From: Edaphochlamys debaryana
Taxonomy: Eukaryota > Chlorophyta > Chlorophyceae > Chlamydomonadales
Length of the DNA stretch: 64,000 nt
Direction: 5' to 3'
Assembly: GCA_016858145.1 (NCBI GenBank)
Contig: JAEHOE010000067.1
Location: 496,001 to 560,000 of the forward strand
Shown here: positions 31,601 through 43,050 of the stretch, in pieces
Layout of the letters: every line of letters starts with the position of its first letter
Position numbering within the stretch: the stretch's first letter is position 1
Translations under genes and position numbers: made by a program
Notes under the pieces: generated by a model
Told to the model about the DNA's origin: nothing
The model's database searches: none
Seen by the model: only the letters and a program-made list of their open reading frames with translations

Positions 31601-34600
31601 GGATGCCCAGGAGTGGGGGGCCGCCCGTGGGGGCCACCCCGGCTCAGTTGCTTGCTTCGCGCCCCTCTAATTTTACCCCCGCGCCTTGCCCTTCCAATCG
31701 CACCCACCGTGCTGACTTACGCCTTGCTCACGTCTTGCTCCCGCCTCAGGCCTACGCCACCTCCCTCTCCATCTACCTGCCCTTCTACCTGGTCTCCTCG
31801 CTGCTGGTGCACCGCACGGCGCTGCTGGCCCGCCCCCGCGAGCTGCTGCCCAAGCTGGCCGTGGGGGTGCTGCGCTCCTCGGCCTTCCTGTCGGCCTACA
31901 TGGCGGCGGCGTACGCGGGTGAGGGGGGGGGGGGACGGATTGCGGTGGGGATGGTGGCTCTCCGGCTGCTGTCCGAAAGGGTTTCCGACCGCTATCCGAC
32001 GGGTATCCGGCTGCTGTCCGGCTGCTGTTCTGTCGGCATACGTGGCCGCAGCTTACGCGCGTGAGGGGGGGAGGGAGGCGCGTTCGCGGGCGCGGGCCAG
32101 TCCGGCCATTGTCCAGCCGTTTGACCGCTGTCAAGCCTGGTGCCCGCTCTACCGTTGACGGCTCAACCGTTTGGCCGTTGACCGTTGCTCGCTGCAGGCG
32201 CCTGCGCGGCCTTCAACGTGGCGGGTGTGAACACGGGCCCCGTGATCGCCAGCGGCGTGTGGGTGGGCGGCCTGGCCACCCTGGTGGAGAAGAAGAGCCG
32301 CCGCATGGAGCTGGCGCTGTACTGCGCGGCGCGGGCGCTGGAGTCGTTCATACGGTGGGGCTGGGGCTCGAGGGGGCGGTGAGGTGGGGTGGGGTGGGGT
32401 GGGGTGGGGTATGTACGTTTACAGGTGATCAGGGCCGTAGGCCCGCTCGAAACCGCCCAGCAAACCCGCCGCCTGGCGGTTGCTTAGTCCTTTGCAAGTC
32501 TTCCTGCCGAACATCATCAGGAAGGGCGTATACGAGGGATATTACCCAGGGCCAAACAGGGATTCCACTCCCGTGCGCGTGGGGTGGGGCAGGGTACTGC
32601 GCGGCGAGGGCGCTCGAGTCGTTCATACGGTGGGGCCAGAGGCGGAGGCACCGGGTTGTAGGGGGGGCTGTTGCTGAGGCGCGGCGCATGGTACTGGGGC
32701 TCGACTGCTCGGGGGGCCGGGCTCAAGGGCCGACGGGTTGGGCTTGTTAACCGTGTCGGAGCGTCAATCACCGCGGCTCATAACCCGCGCTCCTCAACCC
32801 CCCACCCTCAGGTGCTGCTGGCTCTGGGGCTGGGCGGGCGGCAGCGACGCACCCCCCGGCTCCCGCGCCTTCTCCTCCGGCGGCCGGCGGGCGCCGGGCT
32901 CGGGCCTGGGCCCGGGCTCGGGCCTGGGCCTGGGCGGGGCCCGGCCGGGCCCGGGCCTGGCCGCCTCCTCCGCACGCTTCGCACGCGCCGCGGGCCTAGC
33001 GGCGCACGCCCCCCCGCGGGCCCCCAGCTGGGTGCCGCTGCCGGCACGTTTCGACGTGTTTTTGTTCTCGCTCGGTTGCGGAGCCATCATGCACTGCTAC
33101 AGCGACGCGTGCGGGGAGCACCGGGACGTGTTCCGGTCCAAGTACCTCAACGTCCTCGACGTCATCTTTGGCGGCGCGGGTAGGCAGATCCAAACCCAGA
33201 TCTAGATCTAGACCTGGGGCAGGGGGCAGGGGCAGGGGCTGCACCTCGGCCTCCTCGGTGTCATCTTGGGTGGTGTAGGGGCTTGAGGCGCGGCGCTCGG
33301 GGGCTTAGCTCCCTCACTCTGCAAACCACCCCGCGAGCCCACCCCACGTACCCATCACGCGGGCCCACCAAACCCCAACCTCCAACGCCAACCCCCAACC
33401 CCCCCCCCAGGCGTCACCAGCGGCTCCATCTCCCACGTGCCCACCTCACGTGCCCACTAAACCCTTAACTTCTGCGCTTCTGCCCCCCGACACCCCCCAC
33501 CCCCCCGCAGGCGTCACCAGCGGCTCCATCTCCCACGTGCCCACCTCACGTGCCCACTAAACCCTCAACTTCTGCGCTTCTGCCCCCCGACACCCCCCAC
33601 CCCCCCGCAGGCGTCACCAGCGGCTCCATCTCCCACGTGCCCACCTCACGTGCCCACTAAACCCTTAACTTCTGCGCTTCTGCCCCCCGACACCCCCCAC
33701 CCCCCCGCAGGCGTCACCAGCGGCTCCATCTCCCACGTGCCCACCAACCGCGATTTCGTGGCCACGGTGGGCCGCCGGCTCCGCAACTTCTCCGCCTCCG
33801 TGCTGTCGGTCTCCCACTCGGAGTCGCACGGGGGGCCCGCGCCCTACTCGCCGCTGCCGCGCAGCGCGGCCCAGAGCCAGGTTGGTAGGGGGGTGGGGCG
33901 GGGGGTGGGGCGGCACGTGGCAGGGGGGCGGATGAAGGCTTAAAGGGAGGGCGGCGGGAGGGTACCACCACGGCTGGACTTGGGACGGGGAGGAATGCGA
34001 CTCGCCCAGGCGGCACACGTGAATGTTGGGATGCGTGGCGGCGGTTTGAGTGCGTAGGCAGCTGAAAGCCCGGTCCACAAGCCTCAGGCACACAACTACT
34101 AATCCGGTCTCCGCTCGGCCTGGCACCCGCAGGTGGACGTGCTGTACGGCATGCCGTACGGCACCGTGCGGCCGCCGCAGGGCAGTGTGTACGGCATACG
34201 GCCTGACGGGGGGCCCGCGGGCGGCTACGGTGGCGGCGGCCGCGGGGAGAGCAGCCGCTCTGAGGAGGTTGGATCCGGGATCGGATTCGGGCCCGCCAAC
34301 CACGGCGGGCACGGATACACGGACTTCGTGGCGCACCAGAAGGATCTGGATCACGACCTGGACCGCACGGATCGCACGGACGATCCGCGATCCCGCAGCC
34401 GGCGGGGATCTCGGGACGGCGAGGTACGGCACCACGGGGAGCGCATGTCGGACATGGGGGAGGGCGGGCGCGTGCACCGCCGGTCGCCGCTGGCGGGCGG
34501 CATGGCGGCGGCGGCGGCCGTAGCGGCGGCGGCCCCCAGGCTGCTCCAGCTCGAGGTGGCGGCGGCGGCCGCCGCCGCACGTGACACGAGTACGACAGCC

Positions 34601-36388
34601 GGCGCGGTTGCGGCCATCGCAGCCACCATGGTTGGGACCATGAGCCCCGGCGGTACGGCATCTGACCAGAACACGTCACCGGTGCACGGTCTGACGGGGA
34701 CGGAGCTGGCGGCGGCGGCGGAGAAGGCGGCGGCGGCGGTGGCGGCGCGCGACGCCGCCAGCGGCAGCGGCGGCGGCGGCGGCGCGGGCAGCAGCGGCGG
34801 GTCGGACTCTGGGTGGGAGGACGTCTGGGCAGGGGCCACTAGGTCCGTTCCCAACGCCGCATCGGATCGCGGCCGCGGCCGCGATCGCTCCATTTCACCA
34901 GCGCAGCTCACCTTAGCCCGCAACGACGTGGCGGCGCCGGCGGCGGCTGGGGCCTCCTCGAGCGCGGCCCCAGCCTCGGCGGCGGCGGCCAAGGCCGGCG
35001 GCGGCTCGGGATTGTCGAGCAGTGCATCTACTGGAGCCCTGAGCTGGGCGGCACGGCTTGTGTCCGGCGCGCTAGGCGGCGGCCGCGGCCGGGCGTCCAG
35101 CGGCGCCGTGCTGGCGGCGCCGTCAGGCAACTTGGATCTGGATCTGGCGGCGGCGCCGGCGGCGGAGGCGGGGCGGGCGGCGGGGTCGGGGTCGGTGTCG
35201 GCTAGCGGCAGGGACCCGGAGGTGGGGCGCGGCGGCAGGGCGGCGCTGGCTGGCGGCGGCGGCGGCAGCATGCGCCGGATCAGTACGGCACCCATGGCGC
35301 TGGATTCGCCGCAGATGCTGCTGCTCCTTTCGGACCCAAGCACCGAGCGTAGCGGCCGCGGGCGGCGCAGCTTCCTCCAGCTCCAGACGCTGGCGGAGGG
35401 CGGCGACGGCGCCGCCACCTCCGCTGCCGTCCCCGCCGCGGACGACGCCTGGTCGCGGCTCAACCACGAGGTCGCCGCCGCCAACGCCGCCGCCGCCGGC
35501 CTCGCCGCCGCCGGCCCGCGCCGCGCCGTGCCCGTGCCCGTCCCCAACGCAACCAGCCGCACCCCCGCCTTCCGCTCCTCCGCCCATCTCGTGGCATCGT
35601 CGCGTCGTGCTTTGGCGGGAAGCGAGGGCGGCATGGGGTCGGGCCTGCTGGCCGCCGCCGCCGTCAGCGGCGGCGTGCACCTGCTGCCGCCCGCCGGCGG
35701 CTCGCACCCGCCGCCGTCGCAGCGGCGGCCCGTCGACCCGTCGCTGCCGCTGGGCCGCCGCGACCTCAGCCGCCCCCGCCGCGTCTCCGGCCTGTGCCCC
35801 AGCGGCGGCGGCAGCGTCGCTACCGGCCTCGACCAAATGGCGGCGCGCGCCTCCGCCGCCGCCGCCTCGCCACCGTCGTTCAGTTCCGGGCCCAGCGCCG
35901 CCGACGGCGCCGCCGCTGGCGGCGGCGGCGGCGGCGGCCTGGCCCGCATGGGCAGCGGCCCCGTCGGGGACCTGACCGGCAACGTCAACCTGACGCCACG
36001 TGGCTCCTGGTGTCATCCCAGCCCCGTGCGTGGCCAGGCCAAGTGGCCACGTGTGGCCCTGGATTCGTCTTCGGCGCCGGAGGGCCACTCCATGTTGACG
36101 GGAGTGGTGGAGGAGGCGGTGGCGGCGGCGGCGGAGCTGGAGGCAGCCATGTCACGATCTGCGCCGGAGCCGCGCGCCGTGGCGCTGGCGGCGGCGGCGC
36201 TGGAGGCGGCGGCGGAGCTGCAGGCGGAGGCCGCGGCGGCGGGGGCGGGGGCGGATGGGGGGGCGGCGCTGGGGTCGGAGGGCAAGGGTGAGGGCGGGAG
36301 TGAGGGCGGGAGCGAGGGCGAGGGCCAGGCGCCGCAGCGGAGCGACAGCGGGGACAGCGCGCCGGAGCTCCAGGGGATGGACAAGTGA
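28673..36388 (+). CDS. TMEM135-like multi-pass membrane protein with long disordered tail
   Basis: Eleven exons: 28673-28951, 29218-29324, 29655-29717, 30142-30225, 30767-30956, 31352-31522, 31750-31918, 32198-32354, 32812-33179, 33711-33880 and 34133-36388. Phases agree throughout, giving about 1,337 residues. Residues 1-586 match the TMEM135 plan: RHYSLATYILIRGLTLLVR, EPSTLPPNYVRFIQRM, CEFFHPGQSC, YATSLSIYLPFYLVSSLLV, VGVLRSSAFLSAYMAAAYAG, GLATLVEKKSRRMELALYC and a late FSLGCGAIMHCYSD span. TMEM135 proteins act at peroxisomes and mitochondria in lipid handling and organelle dynamics. The last exon adds about 750 low-complexity Ala/Gly/Ser residues not known from the animal family. Several introns carry decayed copies of neighbouring exon edges (listed separately). 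The start is the first ATG of an open exon with a good donor; an upstream exon cannot be excluded. Confidence 0.75.
30251..30310. repeat. (GGGGC)n tract in intron 4
   Basis: About eleven tandem GGGGC units with one GGGGCT interruption, on the transcribed strand of the TMEM135-like gene. Such G-runs can form quadruplexes in DNA or nascent RNA. Poly-G (about 29810-29823) and GGGGT (about 32383-32409) tracts occur in other introns of the same gene. Confidence 0.9.
30629..30676 (+). repeat. Intronic echo of the exon 5 acceptor (TMEM135-like)
   Basis: The intron 4 segment CCCCCGCAG|CGCCCCGCCCG and the following bases through CTGCTGCAGCCCACG repeat the end of the intron and the first 35 bp of exon 5 (real start 30767). 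The copy starts at 30639, 128 bp upstream, and keeps a full CAG acceptor. Confidence 0.8.
32028..32068 (+). repeat. Intronic echo of the exon 7 donor (TMEM135-like)
   Basis: CTGTCGGCATACGTGGCCGC and the bases after it to GTGAGGGGGG repeat the last 31 bp of exon 7 plus its donor. The real donor is at 31919 and the copy at 32061, 142 bp downstream. The copy would still encode LSAYVAAAYA. Confidence 0.8.
32594..32635 (+). repeat. Intronic echo of the exon 8 donor (TMEM135-like)
   Basis: GTACTGCGCGGCGAGGGCGC, then TCGAGTCGTTCATACGGTGG, repeats the last about 36 bp of exon 8 and its GTGGGG donor (real donor 32355, copy 32630, 275 bp downstream), with two or three mismatches. Confidence 0.85.
33245..33280 (+). 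repeat. Diverged echo of the exon 9 donor (TMEM135-like)
   Basis: CTCGGCCTCCTCGGTGTCAT followed by CTTGGGTGGTGTAGG resembles the end of exon 9 (CTCAACGTCCTCGACGTCAT, then CTTTGGCGGCGCGGGTAGG). The copy donor is 95 bp downstream of the real one. Similarity is moderate, so this is less certain than the others. Confidence 0.55.
33411..33743 (+). repeat. 100-bp tandem repeat duplicating the exon 10 acceptor
   Basis: Three near-identical 100-bp units start at 33411, 33511 and 33611; a fourth partial unit (33711-33743) is the true start of exon 10. Each unit begins with the exon sequence GCGTCACCAGCGGCTCCATC after a CAG acceptor, and contains CTCAC|GTGCCC, a possible donor 39 bp later. Each unit could therefore act as a phase-1 mini-exon of 39 nt, adding 13 residues (VTSGSISHVPTS plus Arg) without a frameshift. 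Confidence 0.9.
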
Positions 36389-39300
36389 GGCCTGCCAACG
36401 TGCAGCTGTAGCGGGGAAGCAGATGGACTATGGGGCGAAGAGCGATAACCGGTACTTGCGTTTCTTTTCCGGCGCCAGAGGGCCGCGTTTCCGGCGCTTG
36501 CCTGCTGTCACAGTCAGCGCCGAGTGTAGGAATGGTAGTGAAGATTTTGGGCGGCGGGCATGCCGATACAGTCACGGGCTGCAGGGCCTGTCGCAGAGAG
36601 GGTTATGCCCCTGTGCTCACGGGCGCTGTGCAGTGGGTTTGCTCTTGTATCGGCTGCTCTAGGCGGGGCACTGGCCCTTGGTGTCTCGTGTAGCGTGTGG
36701 CGTGAGCTGACTTCCTGTGTGTTTCTATACCTGCCGCTGCTAGGGGTCCGTAAGCCGGATCCGCAGGTGGGGCGTCGCGAGACGGGAAGCGAAGCGTTAT
36801 CGGGTCCTAACGCCTGAATATCGAGGGACTTGAGAGGCCTACCGATATGTGTCTCCCTGCTTGCGCGCATCCGCTCAAGCCGGGTTGATGCTAGACTGTG
36901 CCGCTGAGGCGCGGGGCCTGACGCAGGAGTATGCCTGCGACTGTTCCCCCTTGCTATGTGTATGGGACAACGAGTGCCTATCTGTCCTCTTTCGCTAGGA
37001 GCTGTCTTACTACTAGCTGTCAGACACGAGTGCGTGGACAGGGAGCTGTATCAGTAGCGTACATTCGACGTTGTGCCGACAACGCTGCGGGCTGACTGCA
37101 AAGGAGGCGCCGCCTCGCTTGTCTTGTGAGACAGTGAATCGAGCTGATAACGCGGGCGGTCTAAGGTACATGGCCGACACTTATAGCAGGTGCAGGGCCA
37201 GGGCACGAGGGCACGCTCGAGTCCAGGCCGGGGTTAGTGGAGGCACTTCAGCTAGGGCTCCGGCTCCCTCATTGGGGGCCGCGGCTACCCCCGGCGAGGG
37301 CCGCCCTCGTGATTCGATGTGGGTTGGGTGGCTGCGGTGGTGGGGTGGGGTGGAGCGGATGGTGTGGGGGGGCATTCGCTGGCTATTCTGGGTACAGGTA
37401 AGCGCGCACAGACGGCCGGGGCTCGGGGGAGCAGGCGACGTGAGCGTGTAAGTCGCAGTTCGATACAGCGGGGACCCGTCGGCTGGCTGGCTCGGGCTAG
37501 CCGAGTGACAGCGGAGAAAATGGGGCCAGTTTGAGGGGGCAAAAGGATGGTGCGTGGAGATGCACGTACCAACATTGTCTGCGGTGCCACGACAGGGCTG
37601 CGCGGACGGCGCGGTAGGTAGGGGGGCCGACGTGGTTTGGTGCGGGCGGTGACGACCTTGCATACGAGGTAGCCAGGAGGGGTGGCGCCGCAGGACTGGT
37701 GGGGAATGGGAAACGGGGACGAGGTTACGCGAGGACTGGTGGGGACGTGGGGTAAAGGCAATGTGCAATCGGACGTGGGACTTGCGGGGGGCATGTGCCA
37801 AGAGCCGAAGCGCACGGACCTTGGCCGGTGGCAGCCGCGTGCCTTCAGGCGAAGGCGCACCCGGGAACTGCAGACTCCAAGCCGTGTTACCCACTTGCCC
37901 TTCACTCTTGCAAGCCCTGGAGCTAAGCCGGCCACTAGGGGCCACTCGGTAAGTGCTGCCGGGGCCAGGCAGGAGTCGGGCCGCAATAATACAAGACGCG
38001 GTATGGGGGAGGCGGGCACAGCCCACGGCTGTTGGGGCTAGTCTAGCGTCATCGCTACTGCTGGCACTGCTGTTGCTGTTGCTGGGCTGGTGACTGGCGG
38101 CAGTGGTACGTACCAGGGGCGGTTGCCCCCGCTCTGGTGCTGCTGCTGGTAGCGTGAGCGGGACTCAACGCGTTGATTGACTCGTCGCATTACCGGCTGG
38201 GGGGGCCCGACCCGGCTAGCTGCACATTGCATTTGCCCCCGCTCCGGGGGGGCTTCAGCCCCCAAAACCCGCAGCGTCGTGCCTGTTGCACGGGCCTCCT
38301 CAGCCAACGGCCAAGGCGCGGCACGCCTTGAGGAAAGGGAAGCTCAGAGGCTGCCTCGCATGCAAAGCGTGCACCTGCACCCTGCGCGGGTGCGTTCAGA
38401 CTGGCTCCGGCACGGGGACCCGAGTGTGGATGTGGTGTGCGCGGTGTGAGGCCAAGGGGTGAGGCCGACCCCTATTGCGAGAGCCGAGTTGAATGGCCTG
38501 CAGCCCTTCTACCCCTTGCCCCCCAGTAGGAGCTGGGAAGCTACGGTCGGGGCGGGCAGGGGGGGGGCTTGGAGATGACCTGCCCCTATGTTCCGCCGTG
38601 TGGACGGGCTCTGGCAGGGGTGCAATGCCGCAACGCACACGGTGTGAGGGCGTGACCGTGGGAAGTTCTGTAGGCTGTCTCCTACACCCGAGCCCCCTTG
38701 GGAGGGCCGACTGGCGTGGTTTGCAGCCCTTCAACTGGTTTGTATTTGGTGAGTGCGGTCTGCGGTGTGAGGGCGTGAGGCCCCCTGTGAAGCTGTACTC
38801 GGGGCAACGTGCAGCTAGCCGGGGCAGGGGGGTAATGCACGTTGCAATGAGAGTGCGGATGGGGTGGGGGTGGGTGGGCAGACGACGCACTGCAGTGCAA
38901 GGCTCTCTATCTAGCACCGCACGAAGGGGCATGCGCATGCTGAAGAAGGGCAATGTGCAGCTGCATGCGGCAATGCAGTACCGGGGCTGGCTGCAAGGCC
39001 ACGGCATAGGCCTGCAGGCTGCAGCTCCATCCGGCAGGGGCAGGGGTTACGTGCGGCTCAGTGTGCGGAGGCTGTAGTACGGGCGAAGTGAAGGCACTGT
39101 AAGGAGGCCTGATCAAGACGGGCCGCGGGCCGCTCCGTAGCCAACGGCCAGGACTTTGGCGCGCGCACCTGCTGGCATGCGCAGCCTGGTGCATGCGCCC
39201 AGGGACAGCCAGAAAGCCGAAAGTTCGAGACTGAAGAGGACCAGGGGCACGCCGCCGCCAACCAGCCTCGTCTACCGCAGAACTTGCTCTGTTGCTTGTC

Positions 39301-40046
39301 ACAGCGCTGCTTGCCCAAACTATCACCTGTTACAACGGACCCTGCGCGCGTCAAAGGTGACGAGCGAGCCGGCGGTGAGGGCCGTTGAACGAGGCCAGGC
39401 CAACGCACCAAGCGGTTTATAGACCAGTACATACAGGTGACAAACACAACCAGTACGAGGACACGCTCCTCGCGACAAAGCGTCGCGCGCGCGCGGGGGC
39501 TCAACCTGCAGAGACGAGTCGGTCACGGGCCAGCGCACAGAGCGCGCGGAGCCAGACCCCCCCCAAGCGAGTGTTTGTGTATCACGTTACAGCAGTGCTT
39601 CCAGCAGCATTAGCCGGCCCGCAGGGCAATACGGCAGGATTCCGCGATTGCGCTAGTCCCAGCAAGACTCCGCTCCCCGTTAATTACTTGTGTCCGCATT
39701 AAACAACGCTTGGTTGCTGACTATAGCACATTGGACGTAGCATAGGGCGTTGGCGCGACGTTAAAGAGAGTGCCCTTCTGTGTGCCCTTGGCGCGTGAGG
39801 TTGCGGCGCCCCGCTGCGTACTCTTGGAGGCTTAAACGCGACAAACTGCCGGACTGCGAGGGTAAGGCACTGGAACTGGAGAGCGGGTGAAGATTTCTGC
39901 TGCGAGCGAACGGCTTGTCACCTCCAGTCTGTTGCCCTCCACCATGTACAGGTCTTTTCTAGCCCTCAAAGGAGCAGTAGCCTCCGGATGCGTGGCGGGG
40001 CGGACCAGCCACAGGGCTCGGCTGGCAGGGCGGAGCTGTCCGGTTG
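36389..40046. other. Long intergenic region
   Basis: It holds the 3' UTR of the TMEM135-like gene and the promoter and 5' leader of the KH gene. Between about 38,420 and 38,800 lie two or three diverged direct repeats carrying CGGTGTGAGG.CGTGA and TTTGCAGCCCTTCAAC-like strings, spaced about 115-200 bp. Several open frames of 200-280 codons on the minus strand (37,180-38,030) are rich in Pro/Ser/Thr, lack recognisable domains or splice partners, and look like composition artefacts. No RNA gene was found. Confidence 0.45.
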
Positions 40047-43000
40047 ATGTTGGGCGCCTCTGCCTACGAGGCGCCAGCCGTTGTTGCCAATCAAGTCCTC
40101 ACGGGGCCGCTGGCCCGCTACCGGAATGGCTCCGGAGACGACCTGGCGCAGCTGTGCGTGCTCTGCAAGCTGCTAACAAGCAATGCGGTTGCCGGGGCCA
40201 TCATCGGGCGCGCGGGCCACAACCGGGACCAGGTGCAGCTCATATCAGGGGCACGGCTGCAGCTGAGCAGGTGCGTCCCTGGGCCCATTCCGACCGATGG
40301 CCGAGTGAGGCTTCACAGGTTGGCGCCCTGTCACGACAGTCAGATCTTTGGGAGGCCAAGCAGATGGAGGCATCGTTTCGGGGCGGGCCTGCTTGGGCCA
40401 AGCGCCGCAGGCAGTTCGCGTTTGTGCGACCAGTGCCCGCGCAACCTCACGGTCATGGGCGTCAGCTTGATGAGACGACATCGTGCGTGGCTTGTCAGAG
40501 GCGGCTACGGCCTGTGTCACAAACGTCTGGGGTGTTGATGCGGCTGTTGTTCTGAAACCGTTTGCCAGCCACGGGGCGCTGGCGCCTGCGAGGTTTGGTT
40601 TTAGAAGCGATGGGCTTTGCAGTACCTGCTTCGTCGAGTTGCTTGGCGTTTGACGCTCGGCGGTCTCGCTCGAGACTCCGTCCGACCTCCCCCTCGTGCC
40701 CTTCGCTGGGGACCCCCGCCGTGCAGCCTGGGTCGTCATAAGCCGTTTCGACTGCGACCCCTCTTTCGCAGTGCGGCGCAATTTGGTGCAGGACTAGCTG
40801 ACCTGGCTTTGCCCCTGCCCCTGTCCCTGCTGCCGCCGCTGTGGCTCCACCATTCACACTCCTTGCCACGACGTTCGGCTTCATCCCCGCCCTGCCCCTC
40901 ACTGCAGGCCCAACGAGTACTACCCGAACACTTCTGAGCGGGTGCTGGTGGTCTCGGGCACGCTCGGCGCATGTCTCAAGGTGAGCTGACTCCGGTGACC
41001 CCAGGGGCTCGCGTGAGAATGTCGAGGGACCTCCCTTCACCGGCCGCGCCTGACGACCCTTTCGCTGCACCTCACCAACCAAACAGGCACTCTTCGCCAT
41101 CGCGGTCGGGTTTTCGGGGCAGCACGTGGAAACGGTTTACATAAACGTCTCCAGCCAGTGGAAACTCGCGCTCCCCGTCAACGTATGCGGCTATCTGCTG
41201 GGGGCGGGAGGCCGGACCATGCGCGCAATCACGTCCGCGTCAGACGCAAACGTTTCCATATCTGCGGAGCCGGAGCGGGACCCAGACCTGCCGCGGGAGC
41301 GCATTGCGACGGTCTCGGGGGGCGTGCTGCAGTCCCTGCGGGCGGTGGGCCTCATTCTGGACAAGGTGGGCGGGTTTCCTGAACGCGCGGCCTTGGGCTG
41401 CGGCAAGGCAACCGACTGTTATAGGTTGAGTCTGGGCAGGAGCGTGGGTTGGGTTGTAGGCTACAGGCCGTGTGAAGCCCGTGGCGTGATTTGTCTGCTT
41501 GCTAGGGCGTCGTAGAGTGTGACCCGTGAGGGCATTAAGCCGCAGTTGCCCGGTATGGGCCAAGGTACGGAAGGGCAGGGGGCTGCCTGACCCATTGCTG
41601 CTCAAAGCGCTGCCGCCCGCTTGACACCTGAACCCGCAGCTCCTGTCGAGGCCCTACACGGATCCCGGGGAACCACCTTTCGAGGGCCAGGTGCGCAGGC
41701 AGTTGTGGGACAGCCCACGTGTCGAGGCAGTCTTACTGCGCGTCCCTTTCATACTGGCTTGGGGCCGTTTCGCTCCGGCCTGAGCTCGCCATCCCATTGG
41801 CGCTGTCCTCTGTTGCCCGGCCGCGACCTGGCCTTAACCGGGAAACGCCCCTCGCAATTGCCTCATGGAACCTGCTTTGCCTTGTTTGTGCCCCTACCCA
41901 CGCAGTTCCCGGCCAGTCGCATGGCCCTCATGGCCCGCACTGGTCAGCTGCGCAACCCCGGGATCGCGCCTCAGCAGCCGCTACCGCAGCAGCAGCCGCA
42001 GCAGCAGCAGGCGGCGGGTGCCCTGCAGCCCGCCACGGGGCACCCGGTCTACGGCCCGCCAACCGCCGGCGCCAGCGCGTACGTGTACTTTCCGCTGGCA
42101 GCCGCTGGGCCCGCCATGGTCCCCATGGGGCCGCCGATGGGCCTGTCGCCCGTGCACCAGCCCATGCCCATGGCCGTCGCGACGCTGCAGCCAATGACGC
42201 TGGCGGGGCCGCTGCCGCCGCCGCCGCCGGTCTCGCTGCAGATGCAGGCGCACAGCGGGCCGCCGTCGTCGGGCTCCCTGGCGGCGCCGGCAGGGCCGCC
42301 GCCGGTGCAGATGCCAGGGCCGGGGCTGCAGCCGCTCCCGATGGGGACACTACAGCCGCTGGGGCCGGGCGGGCCGCCGCCGCCACCGCCGCACATGCCT
42401 ATGCCCTCCGCCGGCGGGCCGCCGCCGCCGACCCACATTCCGGTCTCGGCGCCTGGCGGGCCGCCGCCGCCGGGCCCAGACCACATGGCGGCACCGCACG
42501 GCGGAGGGCCTGTGGCGGGTGCGGGGCCGTCTCAGGCCGGGCGGGCGGGGCCGCCCGAGCCGCAGGGCTCGCGGCGGGAGATCAGTTTTGACGTCCCGGA
42601 CAACCGCATCGGCGTCCTCATTGGTGAGTTGCGGCTTTGCTGCGTTCTGAGGGCTCTGTGCCGCTGCATCACACTGTTTGGACCATGCACAAAAGGCGAA
42701 CGGGCCAGCCCAGTGCAGCTCTTGCCAGCTGGTGTCAGCAGCCGTTCGGTCAAGCTGACGCTAATGCTACCCGCCGCTCTGCCCCTGAAACTCCAACTGC
42801 GCCTGCAGGCCGCGGGGGCGAGACGCTCCATCAATTGCAGCGCCTCCTGAACGTATCGATCCACATCCCCCGGCGGCCCCCGCTCCAGCCGGGGGAGACG
42901 CCGCCGCCGCCCGCGGAGGCCCGCCGGCGCGTTACCATCACGGGGGCCCGCAACGCCGTGGGCATCGCCCACGCCTTCATCCTGCAGCGCCTTAGCGGCG

Positions 43001-43050
43001 CGGGCGCAGCGCCAGCGGCGTGGGGCGACGAGCCCCAGCAATGGCAGTAG
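40047..43050 (+). CDS. RNA-binding protein with three KH domains (PCBP/Nova-like layout)
   Basis: Six exons: 40047-40270, 40908-40980, 41087-41365, 41640-41690, 41906-42623 and 42809-43050, about 528 residues. KH1 carries AGAIIGRAGHNRDQVQLIS (GRAG at 54-57) and is completed across intron 1 by TSERVLVVSGT. KH2 carries CGYLLGAGGRTMRAITSA (GAGG at 138-141). KH3 carries IGVLIG|RGGETLHQLQRLL (GRGG at 449-452), interrupted by the last intron exactly at the GxxG loop. Between KH2 and KH3 lies a Gln-rich then Pro/Gly/Met-rich linker (about residues 240-440). Two close KH domains, a long linker and a terminal KH are the poly(C)-binding/Nova layout, so single-stranded C-rich or pyrimidine RNA is the likely ligand, with a role in splicing, stability or translation. 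The start was chosen as the first ATG in frame with KH1; an upstream exon is possible. Confidence 0.8.
40390..40510 (-). repeat. Dispersed repeat in intron 1 of the KH gene
   Basis: About 120 bp here is the reverse complement of 51560-51665 in the beta-galactosidase gene. Shared strings include GATGTCGTCTCATCAAGC, GACGCCCATGACCG and GGTTGCGCGGGCA. It is probably a small non-autonomous mobile element; no clear terminal repeats were seen. Confidence 0.65.

Noticed and set aside
33411..33743. CRISPR-like array
   Set aside because: The units are contiguous 100-bp duplications with no unique spacers, inside a eukaryotic intron.
37181..38026. Minus-strand 281-codon open frame
   Set aside because: It has biased Pro/Ser/Thr composition, no domain, no matching splice partners and overlapping open frames in other phases, which is typical of GC-rich shadow ORFs.
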